The notes under the pieces: generated by a model | The model's database searches: none | Told to the model about the DNA's origin: nothing | The model's input: only the letters and a program-made list of their open reading frames with translations | Origin: Dysidea avara | Taxonomy: Eukaryota; Porifera; Demospongiae; Dictyoceratida; Dysideidae | DNA length: 64,000 nucleotides | NCBI RefSeq assembly: GCF_963678975.1 | Contig: NC_089273.1 | Coordinates: forward strand, 31,186,973-31,250,972 | Direction of reading: 5' to 3' | Program-made: the position numbers and the translations under genes | In this document: positions 10,501 through 21,534 of the stretch, one piece after another | How positions within the stretch are numbered: the stretch's first letter is position 1 | How the letters are laid out: each line of letters begins with the position of its first letter

Positions 10501-13500
10501 TTTTCCATGATATGCAAGTTTCTGATTCACATAATTTAATTCATGGTAGCGTAGTGAATTTCACATGTAACCACAGTCACAAAAGACATAAACGTTTTTC
10601 ATATACCCACAAGGTTATACATATTTAGCCACCATTTGATTTCCTGCTACAGAATTTAAGATGTTTGCTTTATAGTACGACACATAAAATAAAGATAGTG
10701 GGTCATTAACAATCACAGTGGGATGTAAAGAATTTTAAAGACACCAGAACAGACAGAAAGTTAAGCATCAGCAGAAGTAACAGCTTAGGCTCAATGTCAG
10801 GCATACATTTCCAGATGGGATACCACATACTTATAAAGTGATCTAAGGAAGTTTGAGACACTAAGCTCCTTATAGGAACAGAATTCACATGGAACAGCAA
10901 TAAATCTGGTTCGTACAGAATCTACACAGCAAATAAATTACAGGCACTTAATGAATCTATCGTAACACATGACTGAAATAAGGTACAGTAAGTACTTGAT
11001 TATCCAGACACTCAACTATCCAAACAGTACGAATGACTGTAGTATTTTGATACATACTGTATGTTCTGTTAGAGTAGTTCAACAGAGCTCCATAAAAATG
11101 AATGAGATTTACCTATCCAAACAAATTCTAAACACATTGTAATTGAACTGGCACACAGGTGTTTGGATAATGGAGAACCCACTGTACAAAGATGGCAACC
11201 TGTTCGCCATGAATTTACAAATTCATGTATCTAGACATAGTGTTTTTGGTACATTTCTCCATGCACACAAAAAGGCCATTCCAACAAAGAAATGAAGATG
11301 GTACACTGCATTTACGTGTACTCCATCATAAATAAGCACCCTGCCCATTACTGTATAAACACAAAACAAAGATTTCGTTACTCTACATGAACAGGCATAT
11401 TTGTGGCCATCTCAGCAAAAACCCGTCCAGTTCGCATAACTTCCGAATTTCTTTTTATTTTCTCAGCATTATCTGCATTGTTCAAGGAATGGTTCACCAA
11501 AGTTTCAGTTGATTATGGTGAGTAGTTTTGGAATTACAGCGCTAGACAGTAGGAAGAGCAAGGAAATCGATTTGTACAGTGACTATACTAACAATAAACT
11601 ACAGGCGCTTACATTCGCAGCCTTAACTTCCATTTGGATTAGTCTACAGAGTTGGGATTTGGCTCACAGTGTTCACCATGGATTCGCAGATCAACCAAGG
11701 TTTAGTTTTCACCCAGCAGTTGCTTGCACATAGGCGTATTAAGCAGTTTTATTGAAGAAACGGCAACAATTTTGTTTACGTCTACTGCATCGTAAACAAA
11801 CGCACGTGACATGCAAACCATTGGGGCTACAGAAATTAAACAAAAACTGTGGAACTCCCCATGAGTAGGCAAGTAAGATTGTGTATAGGTTTAATTGATT
11901 TGAGTCTTTTTTTTTCTCTGAGTAATGGCTCGATTAAAACATGCAAAAATTTTTCTTTGTAACATATGTAATTTCACAAATTTTTAAATTTTTTTGTTTA
12001 TTCTCAAAACGCATGCTTGTGCGAACTAGACGGGTTTTCGCTGAGATGGACACATAATAGGTTTTATTGATTTGGGCTTTACTTCACTGTATACCAAAGC
12101 AATTAGAATATGCATGAAGTTTTTATGTGACACATGTATTTTTAACCAGCTTATTTATAGCAAAATAGAATTTTACAAATATGACAGGATTTCACTCAGC
12201 TGAATTCACAATTGCATCCGGATCTGCGAAAAAGGGACATAATCGTACAAGCCTAAATTTACAGTATAAAGCATTGAATACATTAGGCGAAATACTTGCG
12301 TATTATTTTAAAAATTCTGTAAATTGTTTTAACCCCTCTTTCTTAGTGAAGGAAGGGACTAACAATAAAACTCTGGATATCATCTTATTTGCCTGCTCAA
12401 GAGGAGTTGGAAACTCTTGGTTTCGTGGTGTAGGCCCAAGGATACGTAAGTTATGAGCATTTGTTTACGTCATGTCAAAGCGATTGTAGGCAATCGATTT
12501 TTCTTCATAAATTTTACCTTTGTATGTGGTGGAGAAGGGTGAGTAAAGGAAACACTTACCCAGTAATTGATTCCCCTGTTCATGGTGAACACAATAGTGA
12601 AAAGTTTAGCTCTGTACCTCAATCCGTTAGTAAGTTAGTCGTTTTTGTAAGCGCCTGTAATTTATTTTCCCTATACTTGCTGTACAAATCAATTTTTCTG
12701 TTGTTGCTACTCTGTAGGGCTGTAACTCCCAAAGTTATTGGCATATGAAGCTGAACCTTTGTCAGTGGGTACATTTGGCTAAGTAGATCATAAGTATTTA
12801 ATAAACAGGAATTCGAAAATGCAATTATGTCCTGTTTTTGCAGATCTGGTCATAATTATTAGATACTCTAATCAGTTGTACAAGCAATGAGTGAAAATGT
12901 CCTCAGAATTGATAATGGTTTTGGGGCATGAACCTCAGAACTGTGCTTCACATACTGTGCAAGTACAAGTATCTTCAGCTTGACATCTATCTCAGCCATT
13001 TTCACCCCCCCTTGACTAAACAATTTTGGCACAAGCATACACTTACATAATTACTGAATAATCACAAACACAACAAAACACATTTAAATTTCACATGTAA
13101 CTCACTATGTCTACAATGTTCATCTCTAGGATGTTCATGTCTAGGATGCTTTACAGCACCTAAAATTAATTAATTAAGCCAACTAGATCATCAAAGTACA
13201 AAATAAAATAAAAATGAAGGGCTGTAAAATATTTACATATCAACTCTGGGTGACTGATTGCGGGTGATTAGTCTCTAAAATAGTCCAGAAAAAGTGATGT
13301 AAAACTTTAGAACAACATCACTACATCAATGTAAAGAAGAACAAGCAGAAACACATTATAAAATGTGCTCTAAGCACTTGAGAGTAATACAACTGTAAGA
13401 GAATAGAACAAGTAGCCTGGTAATGGCTCTCTTCAAGACATAAAAATCAAGGACAAATTTTTATGTACATCTAAGATGGCAAATACTAGTCACACAAAAA

Positions 13501-16500
13501 TAAAGCTCTGTATCATCAGCATATACATTTGATGTACATATGTAAACATGGCTCACAAGAACTAGTAGAAACATACCATACATAGTGACATATTATACAG
13601 TTTTTACCAACACTTAGTGCACATACTGTATCACATAAATAAATATTTTGTTATAGTATATACACAGACTCACATGATTTTCTTATATCACTTATCACCA
13701 TGTCCAACTTGTGTGATGTGCTTATCTTCTTCAGTTGCGTGCAGAGTGTAAGTAAATCTTTTACATCACTCAAATTTACAGTCAGATATTTTATAATCAA
13801 CTGGTTAGCAACTATTGAACTCTCACAGTTGAATACATTGCCAACTTGACTATCAGTAAAGCAGTCATAGAGTTTGTCAGTAGTTCGCATGAAATCCACA
13901 GGCATCAAATCCTCTATAGTTTGCAAGTGGGACCTGAACTGCACAAAACCTGAGATGAAAAAAGATGGTACAAGTCACAAAAAATACAAGAATAAGAAAA
14001 ATCAACAGATAATACGTACACAGTAAGGATCACAGCATTAAAAACCTCTAAAGCAAGGACCTTACCTTCATCACTTAAATAACAGTTCCCTTACTTTTAC
14101 CGTAATCACATTAACAGTATGACTAAAGTAGGCATTGAATGCACATTATAATTTTTTATAACCCTTTAACCCACTGCTGTTTTAATAAATGCAAGTGCTG
14201 AAAATGCATAGTTCAGTAAAATGGATTGCATGCATGCCTTTTAACCCTTAAACCCGCATAGAACTTTTGGGGAATGCGTGTTTACACAATTTGGACACTC
14301 AAGGTGATGTTAGGTGGGGTAACTTAATTCTTATAGCCTAAAACTACATAGTGATCCTAAGTCTGTTCACTGGGCTACGGAGAAGGCTAAATGAACACTG
14401 TAACTACAGAGGCTTACTTGTTACGAAGCAATGAACAGTAACCAGTCATGTCCCCATGTTTTGAAATTCTTGCCACATTTTTAATATCGATTGTGGGTTT
14501 ATTCATGTGAGTCATATATAGCCTGATAGAAAATTTAACGGTGAAACGAAAGTATCTTGTTGCAAGTTGATAAGCAACCACCATCAAATTGTGGACCATT
14601 TTATAAAGGTATGTAAAGGGTTTACATGTTTCTTTGTTAAAAGTTATTTACACAGCTAGTTTTAGCCGTACTGCTTAGAAAACCCTTGGCATCATTGTAA
14701 TCCTTGTTACATAGGACAGATGCTTCGAACGTTACAGCGCTTTGTGCAAGCATTGTGTATTTTGGTCAATTTTTTGGCTTATGTAGATTTAGGGTTAAAA
14801 CAAAGTTCCATAACACTAAAAAAAATCTTACTGTTAAATTTTCGTTTAAATGGTTCCATACTTGGTCACATCCATCCAACCCAGAGCTTCCCACTATGAC
14901 CAAAAGAACTATGTATCACTTCGTCTTCCTTCTTCACATAACAACGTACAAAAGGCCATATGTAACTCGGCAGTACTTCATTGTATTAGATTTCTCTTGA
15001 CGTCATGTTGCTTCTCACGTGATGGCGATTAAGTTTATATATAGATATCTTAAATGTTGGACAAGCATAATGATGATACAAACGCTATGAAATGATTCAG
15101 TGCATTGTAGCGGGGAGTTCTTTGTTGTATGTTGAAGGTTTATACACAGTTAGGTACAGTAGCTTACTCTTTGTCAATTTGCAAGAACCCCACATTCTTC
15201 AAATTCCATTCCATTACATTTTCCTTTTCTAGATAGCCAAAGGGATGGTCAACTAAAGTTTCACCTTTAGAAGTCAAGAACCTTTGAAGTTACAGTGCTA
15301 CAAAGTGGCAACAGCAGTAAAGTTGATTTGTACAGTGGCAAAAAGGAAAAATAAATTACAGGCGCTTAATTAAACAATCATAACTTACAAATGCAGTCAT
15401 CTACCAAGATGTAACTTCCACCATCAGGTTCTCCATGAACAGATGAATCTATCGTTGGGTAAGTTTTGTACTCCAGGTCCTTCCTATGACCGGACCAAGG
15501 GCAAAAGCGAAAAAAAATGATAGTGAATTGTTTGTCCAACACTAATGCTTATATATTCTGTCTCTTTGGGAGTACTCAAAGATTATCTTGCGTTGGACGA
15601 TCAAGATGCTACCAAGGATTTTGGCGTAATCATCGTGAAAGAAATGCTTAAAAGTTTTACAGAATTTTTTTTACGATTTTGTAAATACTCCACCCATTGT
15701 GTAAAATTAGGCTTGTGCAAACATATGGGATTCTTGCAGATCCGGTCACTATTAATAAAATATGTTTTTCTATAAGATCAGATGAACGCTTCATGAGATA
15801 TTCCTGTTTGAAACCACATAAGCAAATTGGCAAAAGGTATTATCAAATCCAGTTTTCTGGATTATGCAGGTTTAAGGGTTAAAATCCTCTTAGCACCATA
15901 ACTACATACCCTAATAACAGAAGTAAAGTCAACTCATCACACTGCTTATACTGTATATCCAAGAGTTCATTACAACTACACTGCTTGCTGAAACAAGACT
16001 CAGGCTAGATTTTCATCCACTATCACTGTTGCACTTTGTAAATATTTTAAAACACATTTTTTACTGATGGAAGACCGATGATTGACCTTTCTAGTGATCC
16101 CTAAATTATGGGATATCTACTTAATTATGGTTCAAAAGTGAAATCTTTAATTTTTTATATTTCAAAAAATGCTGCTTGAAATTCTTCAAATTATTTTGGT
16201 AAATAATGATTGGATCATGGTTTATTTTAGGAAGCAAGAGTCTAGACACACTGCCACCTCATGTTCTAGGATTCAGACTTCAATTAATGAGGTTCCACTA
16301 TAAAATCCACCATGTACCAGGGAAAACTCTCTATACAGCAGATACATTGTCTAGACCCCCTATTAATGAACTATCCAGTGATACAGCTTCCTGCTCACCA
16401 GAAGAAATTGAGAAAGTTGTACAAGAAGTCACAGCCACATTGCCAGCAGGCCCAGATCGTTTGAACAGTTATTGCAATGAAGACAGCATTTGTTCAAAGT

Positions 16501-19500
16501 TAATTCAATATTACAAGTCCGGATGGCCAGCACGAAACCAACTATCAAGAGAGATGAAAGAGCATTGGAGGTATCGAGGTGAGTTGACTTTGAGAGGCAA
16601 CCTCTTGTTGTTTCAGTCCAGAATTGTGGTGCCAACATCAATGAGACAAATGACATTAGAGAAGATCCATGAGGGGCACCAAGGAATTCAGTGATGTCGA
16701 ATGCGAGCTTCATGCTAAGTATGGTGGCCTAGAGTATATATCCAAAGAAGTCAAAGTGTCTGTGCAAGCATGTCCCACATGTCAGAAAACTACAATATCT
16801 GTTAAGGAGCCACTGCTGACTACACCTTTACCCTTGTACCCATGAGAACGTGTAGCAGCAGATTTATTTGGACCAAATGGTTCTATTTATCTATTAGTAG
16901 TGGACTATTACTCTCAATTTATAGACATAAGAAGCTACATCCGCTAGCGTAATTACTCACCTCAAGACTATCTATGCACAATTTGGAATCCCAGCTGAGA
17001 TGATATCAGTTAATGGACCACAGCCCTACTACCCACAAGCAAATGGGTTGGCTGAAAGGGCAGTGAGGACTGTGAAATGTTTATTACAATATTCTGCTAA
17101 CCCATATAAAGCTCTCTTTAACTACAGAGCAACTGCACTGCCCAGGTGTTCATTCAGCCTGGTGTGCAACCATCTAGGTATAAGGTTCTTTGTTATCTGA
17201 GGAAGCTCTGTCCTTATTTTTCTCCCAATCAACAGTTCTGCCAAAAACTTCAGAACTTTGGATGAGCAGTACAAGAGATCCCAGAAGGATCAGTATGACA
17301 AACGTCACAGAACAGGAACATTGCCAAATCTGCCTGATGACCAGCCTGTATGGGTTGAGACAAGAGGACAGGAATATTTCTATATCCAGCCAACACTCCA
17401 AGATCATAATATTATTATGTTGTAGAAACTCCTTCCAGCGAAGCGCAAGGAATCGCACCCACTTAAGAGTTAGAACTGATACTCCAGATATTCAGCGTGA
17501 AACTTTGGCTGATGAAGGATCCTCTGCAATCTCTCATAGACCTGTGACATGTTCCCAAACTGCAACTGACATATGCTCTCCAGACCATCTGAGATTTTGA
17601 CTTACAGGGGGAGATGTTGTATAGACTGTCTTTTATGAGATTACTTAATTACTGTAACTATATAATGTATGGTGTGCATTGTTTAGAATAGAACAATTGA
17701 TCATGTGTTCACACAGGTTATACCACAGCAAGCTGACCAAACTTTAATGAAATTTTGCATGTGAGTTACACTTCAGGCTGGTTCAATACCTCATGGCCAT
17801 TGTTGAACTTAGTGTGAAGACTTTATGGCATCAATTTAGGGTCCAGCTGGTACGTTCTTGCAGGTGGAGTAGTAAACATGTCCAGTAGTCATTTACTGTA
17901 GATTCCCTAAAATTTCAGCATCTCTAAATATTTGGCACTCCCCGTGTTTTGAATGCAATGTGCTCTAAATTTCGGCAAGCACAGGAAAGTTTCTAGTTAT
18001 AAGCACGCTAATTTTTCGGCACTTGGAATACTAGTTGACGAAGGTCTCTTGAGTACTGAGGATTCCCAGTGACCTCACACAACATTCTACCTCGATGCTG
18101 GATGAAGCACCAAGTGTGAAATTGTTCAGGGAACGTACCCAACGATATCATCGTGTGACATCATTCACAGCTACCGCAAAACAATCGTTTCTGTTCACAG
18201 AATAAAATCTCTCCTGGCCTCACATCTCCTTGTATAACATGATATACCCTCAGATAATGTTTTGTTAAGCCATGGAGACCTTTAGCACTTGTGCTATAAA
18301 GCATTAATAAATAAACTAGTGTCCATTTGGTTCTACTTGGGGTACTTAGAGATAATGAGTTACTCTCTAGAATTCCTATGGATATAATTACATGAAAATA
18401 ACAAGGAGAAAACATCCTGACCACCTGGTAGACTCCTGTAAGCGTTCGAGTGTAAATCGGATGGTTGCAGGTTCGAGGCTACCTAGGTCCAGTCATGGAT
18501 TTTTTCTGCTTTCTCCAACTTTTTGGTAGCGAGATTTATCACAAGATAGCCTAATAATATTACTGATTGTGGTTTCTATTTTTATTAATTGTTGAAATCC
18601 TTAATATTATGTCTGGGTGATTGTATTCAAAAGCGATGTAGTAATGACATTGACCATCCCTCCTGGACAATGTAGGCAATCATAGTATATAGCGCTGTGG
18701 CCAAGTGAGTGCCATCGAATCGACACCTTGTGCTGTCAGCAAAAAAAGAACACAAAGGAGGACACAGGTAAGTCTATGAGCATGCATCGTACATCCTGCG
18801 GTATGCCAAAAGGCAACTGTCGGGCTAAAGCAACATCAAACAGTGAAAGAAAATCAAGTCCCTATCCTTAGCCGTTATTGAGTTGAAGGCATCAGCCAGG
18901 CAGTCAGTAGATATCTTTTACAAAAATTGTAGCAATCATCGTACAGAAGGAATTTTGGGCTTAGTTATACCTAGCAAATATTGCCAGGTACCATGAAAGT
19001 ACTGCAAGACTGGTTTTTGGTTAATACTTTTGCAAAAAAGTGAAAACCTAATAATACAGAATCCCTAATACACAGTGCTACCGTACTGTATGATATACAG
19101 TGCCTTGTTTGTAATGCAATAGATTTCAAAAATGCCTTTAAATTTTAAACCACTTGTCCTATTGCATCTTGTTATGAATACTCAAAACAGTTATAGATTT
19201 TCTTCCTTACATGATATAATATGCCATGCCATATGAGGCTATAGCTATTGATTGGTTACATAACAAGTCAGTACCTTGGACTTCACTCTGCATTGAAGAA
19301 GCTATCATCTTGGTCTCATCTGCACCATGATCCGTAAAGATCTCTAGCATACTATCAAATCGTTCTGTAGAACCATTCTGCAATGGTAGACTGATGTTGT
19401 CTAATAACATTTTCATCCTATCTTCCGTGGGAGAATTGGAATTTTTAATTTCCACATGTTGATGAAAAGTAATAATGTTTCGCTCCTCAAAGTGTGGTAA

Positions 19501-20066
19501 GAGAGATTCCAGATCTGGTAAGTTGCGTAGTTGTTCAGTGTATTTGCTTTGCACATTTGAGCAAACATCAGCATACACTATAGCACAAAAAATGCATATG
19601 TGATATAATCCATAAACCTTTATTACAGTATAGCAAGCCAAGAAAGTGACGTGCAGCCGAGAAAGCCAGATGGGTATATTGACAGGAAGAAAGAAATGGC
19701 ATTTTTTAAGCTTGCATATCCCCATGGCAAAGCAGCATGCATGAAATTTTTTGTATGGTGGACATTAAATAGAAGTATATTTGAGAATGATATTAAACAG
19801 AGCTAAATGTACTGTACTTCTAGATAAATTGTAAAGCAGTGAAAAGAGATTTACAGCTGGCACAATCAACTTCACCAATTTGGTACTTACATAAATGCTT
19901 TTATCTTTTATAAAGACGTTGATATGCCAAAATAACAAATACAAGAAGTTAGCAGTATGGACACTCTAGTACAATTACACCAATCTCCACATCTCAAGAC
20001 ATAGAAATTTAATAGCAACATATTTTACTTACATGCTTGATTACTTCTTGTTTCTGCTACTGCCAT
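5682..20066 (-). CDS. CARD-CARD-like-NB-ARC signalling ATPase (Apaf-1/NLR type), partial 3' end
   Basis: Eight minus-strand exons join in frame: 20066-20033, 19577-19275, 13949-13674, 9840-9766, 9708-9631, 9574-9473, 9421-9350 and 7526-5682. Together they give about 928 residues. Each boundary has AG/GT signals and every intron is phase 1. Residues about 12-112 and 113-204 are CARD/death-fold-like, 205-313 are a Ser/Pro/acidic linker, and 314-928 hold NB-ARC and a helical C-terminus. Family knowledge: such proteins sense a cue through the C-terminus, bind (d)ATP, oligomerise in the cytosol and recruit CARD partners such as caspases. The exon at 5682 ends in a good donor (GATG then GTAAGA), so more exons, perhaps a repeat sensor domain, lie at lower coordinates. 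The internal acceptors and matching phases make the model strong; extra exons in the long introns cannot be excluded. Confidence 0.8.
7892..8157. mobile_element. Foldback element with 9-bp target duplication
   Basis: Inverted arms of about 45 bases: left CCCAGACCCCACCCACTGCA, right its complement ending GGTGGGGTCTGGG. CCCTAGTCT occurs directly on both sides (7892-7900 and 8149-8157), apart from four extra bases (CGTG) on the left. A 9-bp duplication and long arms suggest a Mutator-type origin. The interior contains ATGGCGGCGGGCCC and no coding frame. It lies just upstream of the NB-ARC exon, inside the intron. Confidence 0.65.
8179..8293. repeat. Foldback hairpin element
   Basis: Arms GGTATCTTCGCTATTTTA...CGGAATGGCACATAATCAC and its complement surround a short centre, CTCGGGCTTCACCCTC. 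The centre resembles that of the hairpin at 29023-29175 (CTCGGCTTCACCTC), so the two may be distant members of one class. Confidence 0.7.
8449..8570 (-). repeat. Dispersed repeat R1, terminal fragment
   Basis: The blocks CCGAATCTGCAAGAGTCCCA, TTCTCGCAAGC and ATGGGTGGAGTATTTACGAA are the inverted counterpart of 15640-15755, the right end of the R1 element. It is an isolated end fragment inside the gene's intron. Confidence 0.55.
9350..9421 (-). CDS. Exon 7: Pro/His-rich linker
   Basis: 72 bases, phase 1 to phase 1, acceptor GTTGTTTCAG and donor ATTT|GTAAGT. Encodes PYRPQRSDPHPLPSHPLPMK, a proline-rich spacer directly ahead of the NB-ARC exon. It splices in frame to SFKYLPPPS at 7526. Confidence 0.65.
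9473..9574 (-). CDS. Exon 6: linker
   Basis: 102 bases, phase 1 to phase 1, acceptor TTGTATGTAG and donor AAAC|GTGAGT. Encodes HGHERKDTDSVSTVPFETQ and then GILNEQNKDK. The SSVSTVF of exon 4 and DSVSTVPF here are similar, which suggests the linker exons arose by exon duplication. Confidence 0.65.
9631..9708 (-). CDS. Exon 5: linker
   Basis: 78 bases, phase 1 to phase 1. Acceptor AACCATAG, donor AATG|GTACTG, the only donor here that keeps frame in the model, although it is weak. Encodes VEVFQPVSDIVSINGTEADP, an acidic linker with one NGT glycosylation-type sequon that would be irrelevant in the cytosol. The weak donor makes this the least certain exon of the gene. Confidence 0.5.
9766..9840 (-). 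CDS. Exon 4: linker
   Basis: 75 bases, phase 1 to phase 1, acceptor TTGTTGTTAG and donor ACTG|GTGAGT. Encodes PEENRSSVSTVF followed by SQEVDNEQQC. Low-complexity Ser/acidic text with no domain; joins the second CARD-like domain to the NB-ARC part. Confidence 0.65.
10984..11186. mobile_element. Short Tc1/mariner-type MITE
   Basis: Terminal inverted repeats of about 28 bases start TACAGTAAGTACTTGATTAT on the left and, complemented, TACAGTGGGTTCTCCATTAT on the right, both followed by CCARACAC. The element begins and ends with TA, the target site of Tc1/mariner transposases. About 200 bases, non-coding. Confidence 0.75.
11402..12054. mobile_element. MITE, TGTGRCC family member
   Basis: Left end TGTGGCCATCTCAGCAAAAA then CCCGTCCAGTTCGCA; the right end is the complement of TGTGTCCATCTCAGCGAAAA with the same following block. 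About 38-base inverted repeats. The interior includes an R1-like block (GCGCTAGACAGTAGG, GATTTGTACAGTGA). No transposase frame. Confidence 0.75.
12214..12853. mobile_element. MITE, TGTGRCC/R1 family member
   Basis: Left end ATCCGGATCTGCGAAAAAGG followed by GACATAATCG; right end, complemented, TGACCAGATCTGCAAAAACA then GGACATAATTGC. The interior carries the R1 block in reverse orientation (12640-12740). The 91- and 95-codon frames within it are repeat read-through. Confidence 0.7.
12860..13673. other. Intron, nothing else recognised
   Basis: AT-rich intronic DNA between MITE 12214-12853 and exon 3 of the NB-ARC gene. A tandem TCTAGGATGTTCATG pair lies at about 13120-13150. No exon-like stretch with paired splice sites found. 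Confidence 0.4.
13674..13949 (-). CDS. Exon 3: second CARD/death-fold-like domain
   Basis: The exon is 276 bases, phase 1 on both sides, with acceptor CATCTCAG and donor TCAT|GTGAGT. The translation (HLQTIEDLMPVD, KLYDCFTDSQVG, ANQLIIKYLTV, VKDLLTLCTQLKKIS) shows about six amphipathic helices and the LMPV...L.D.FT pattern of a CARD-like fold. A DED or death-domain assignment is possible; sequence alone does not decide. Its phase-1 symmetry means it can be inserted or skipped without disturbing frame. Confidence 0.65.
13950..15170. other. Intron, nothing clear
   Basis: Intronic DNA of the NB-ARC gene. Some blocks (around 14680-14830, GTTACAGCGCTTTGTGC and TTAGGGTTAAAA) resemble parts of the R1 elements and suggest further degraded MITE sequence. 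No gene supported. Confidence 0.35.
15176..15755 (+). mobile_element. R1 element (MITE), most complete copy
   Basis: Starts with TTTGCAAGAACCCCACAT and ends with ATATGGGATTCTTGCAGATC, which are approximate inverted repeats. It contains the block also seen at 1010-1365 with perhaps three-quarters identity by eye. The 76-codon frame at 15545 is within it and is not conserved in the other copies. Non-autonomous; intronic. Confidence 0.55.
16206..17612 (+). pseudogene. Decayed Ty3/gypsy retrotransposon pol (RNase H end to integrase)
   Basis: Ordered fragments of a gypsy-type polyprotein. The RNase H end KIHHVPGKTLYTADTLSR is at 16300-16355. An integrase zinc region follows (HEGHQGIQ, then CPTCQKT near 16770), then a core piece with DLFGP, then LLVVDYYSQF and the segment GIPAEMIS next to NGPQ, then YYPQANGLAERAVRTVK at 17020-17075. 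Damage is clear: a frameshift and stop after 16692, a TGA where Pro-Trp-Glu is usual near 16845, deletion between the NGPQ and YYPQ blocks, and Val in place of the second catalytic Asp. It is in the opposite orientation to the host gene, within the intron between exons 2 and 3. It is not functional. Confidence 0.85.
17603..17716 (+). mobile_element. Putative polypurine tract and LTR start of the gypsy remnant
   Basis: Immediately after the last pol-frame stop, CAGGGGGAGA is followed by TGTTGTATAGACTG. A purine run directly ahead of a TG start is the usual junction at the left edge of a 3' LTR. I could not find the matching 5' LTR, and the right edge is a guess at the CACACA near 17716. Confidence 0.4.
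18350..18525 (+). repeat. tRNA-derived SINE-like copy, family S1
   Basis: GGTTGCAGGTTCGAGGCTACC (18462-18482) has the form of a tRNA/Pol III B box, preceded by ACTCCTGTAAGCGTTCGAGT. The same extended block, from TTCCTATGGATA through GACAAGGAGAAAG to CCTAGGTCCAGT, recurs at 33440-33575. It is a dispersed copy rather than a tRNA gene, as no cloverleaf can be folded. A short related piece (GCAGAAAAAATCCAGACC) is at 21237-21260. Confidence 0.5.
18700..18930 (+). repeat. Dispersed repeat, pair with 31400-31590
   Basis: Blocks CTGTGGCCAAGTGAGTGCC, AGGAGGACACAGG, GCATGCATCGTA, GGCAACTGTCGGGCT and AGTCCCTATCCTTAGC are found as the complement, in reverse order, at 31400-31590. The first block resembles a Pol III A box, so a SINE is possible. 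Located in the intron between exons 2 and 3. Confidence 0.55.
19275..19577 (-). CDS. Exon 2: first CARD-like domain
   Basis: The exon is 303 bases (2+300+1, phase 1 at both ends), with acceptor GTGCTATAG and donor CAAG|GTACTG. The text has the spacing and hydrophobic pattern of a CARD: LPDLESLLPHFEERNIIT, then a Ser/Thr-rich turn before RMKMLLDNISLPLQ, then RFDSMLEIFTDHGADE. CARDs are six-helix modules that recruit caspases or adaptor CARDs. The longer open frame starting at 19725 is intron read-through that includes a fragment of the composite repeat. Confidence 0.75.
19610..19705 (+). repeat. Fragment of composite repeat body
   Basis: GTATATTGACAGGAAGAAAG and nearby GCAAGCCAAGAAAGTGACGT match the start of the composite element at 56150-56210. 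It lies in intron 1 of the CARD/NB-ARC gene and creates the false N-terminal extension of the exon 2 open frame. Confidence 0.55.
20033..20066 (-). CDS. Exon 1 of CARD/NB-ARC gene (start codon)
   Basis: ATG at 20066 opens MAVAETRSNQA and the exon ends after one base of the next codon at a consensus GTAAGT donor (20032). The phase-1 end matches the phase-1 start of the CARD exon at 19577, which begins LYADVCSNV after the join. Upstream (20067 onward) there are stops and no competing start in frame nearby. A short first exon ahead of a death-fold exon is common for this kind of protein. Confidence 0.65.
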
Positions 20067-20089
20067 TACCAGTTTGAATTATTACCTAA

Positions 20090-21530
20090 AGTGCCACATA
20101 AAATGTAAGTTAATGGATACAGTACACTGCACAACAGTAACACAGCGGCAAATGTTAACTACAAAACTACCACTGGCCGGTTCACTAAGAAATATAAAAG
20201 TGACTAATCCTTGTCCTAAGGACTTCTAGCTGTCATACTAATTATTAAATCAAGTTTGGCTAGGATTATACCAGAGAGTTTCAACTAGCTACAGCACAAG
20301 AATTGTCTTGCTACATTAAGATACACAACAGGGACACACACTGTTTTTAGGTCAGCAGGGAAGTGTGCTGATTTAAACAAGCTACCAGAAATTGAGTGTA
20401 GAAGATTCCGATTCGTGATGATATTGATGATAAAGTAGTAATGTAAGAAACAGTGGTAAGAAACAGTGGTAAAATGTTTCAGTTGTGATAGCCTTGGTGG
20501 TTGTATTACTGTGGAAAAACTGACAATAGACATCAGGCATAATTATAATGCCAGTTGAATCTTGAATAGGTAAATACACCAGTGCTAAGTTTGTGTGAAA
20601 TAAATGTCACAGGCTTCCCTAAATAGTGGTAGAAAAGTGGAGCACTGCTCTACTTTACTCAAAATTCCTTTGATGTAGTAAAAAGAATGTACATAATTAA
20701 TGAATGCTTTGATATTGGTAGCAAATTGACAGTATTACCACTCTACCTTATTTTGCTGACACTGTAGCTGCACTAATAGCAGGATGAACTCTAAAGCTTT
20801 ATCAGTCTTATATTAGAATTGGGTGGCACACTGGTACGTATCATAGGAGAAGTTACCTTTGCCGTACTGGAGGAATTTAGAAAATATCGATATACCATCT
20901 AGAGTTAGATTCCTTCCTTTACCAGTGTGAAATATAACCCTCTAATTGTATTAGAGTCAGTTTATAGCATGTTTTATCAACTGTCTATCACACTTTCCAA
21001 AAAAAAGTTCATTTGATATATAATTATATTTAAAAATACAATCCATACCATGGTATGTATTTGCACTGTGATATACTTTTCTATAGTACCATACCAGCTT
21101 TGACAAATCTCATACCACTGTTACATTTAGATATCATCTGTCTATCTGTCTGTGAATGCTATCCCACTAGGAACCTGTGAGAAGGTTAAAGCCTGTGAAT
21201 ACAGGGAGTCAGAAACATGTAACTAAAACGTTGAAGAATGCAGAAAAAATCCAGACCCAGTGGTGATGTACATGTTACCTGCATGTAGTAGAGATATCAA
21301 ACACTTGTGCAGTTTTTGTCTGGAAGGCACTATAGATATCAGGCTCACAAATGCCACCATTAGGTCCTTTCTCTTTTTGTAACAATTACTTTTCACTGGT
21401 ACGATTGCATGTGTTACATTATCAATGTTGATTTCACAGTAGCGTGATTGACACAGCTTTCTGTGAGGGTTTCTATATCTTATAGACCCTTGTAGTGAGG
21501 GATTGTTTACATTGTACGTATCAACACATA
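20090..21530. other. Intergenic, no gene recognised
   Basis: Upstream flank of the CARD/NB-ARC gene; its promoter presumably lies in the first few hundred bases, but I see no decisive TATA or initiator signal. There is a 20-base tandem duplication of GTAAGAAACAGTG at 20450-20475. No coding exons. Confidence 0.4.
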
Positions 21531-21534
21531 TGGT

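Noticed and set aside
18425..18490. tRNA gene (also 33480-33560 and 43497-43562 minus)
   Set aside because: Pol III A/B-box-like words are present, but no acceptor stem or full cloverleaf can be formed and the sequences recur with SINE bodies.
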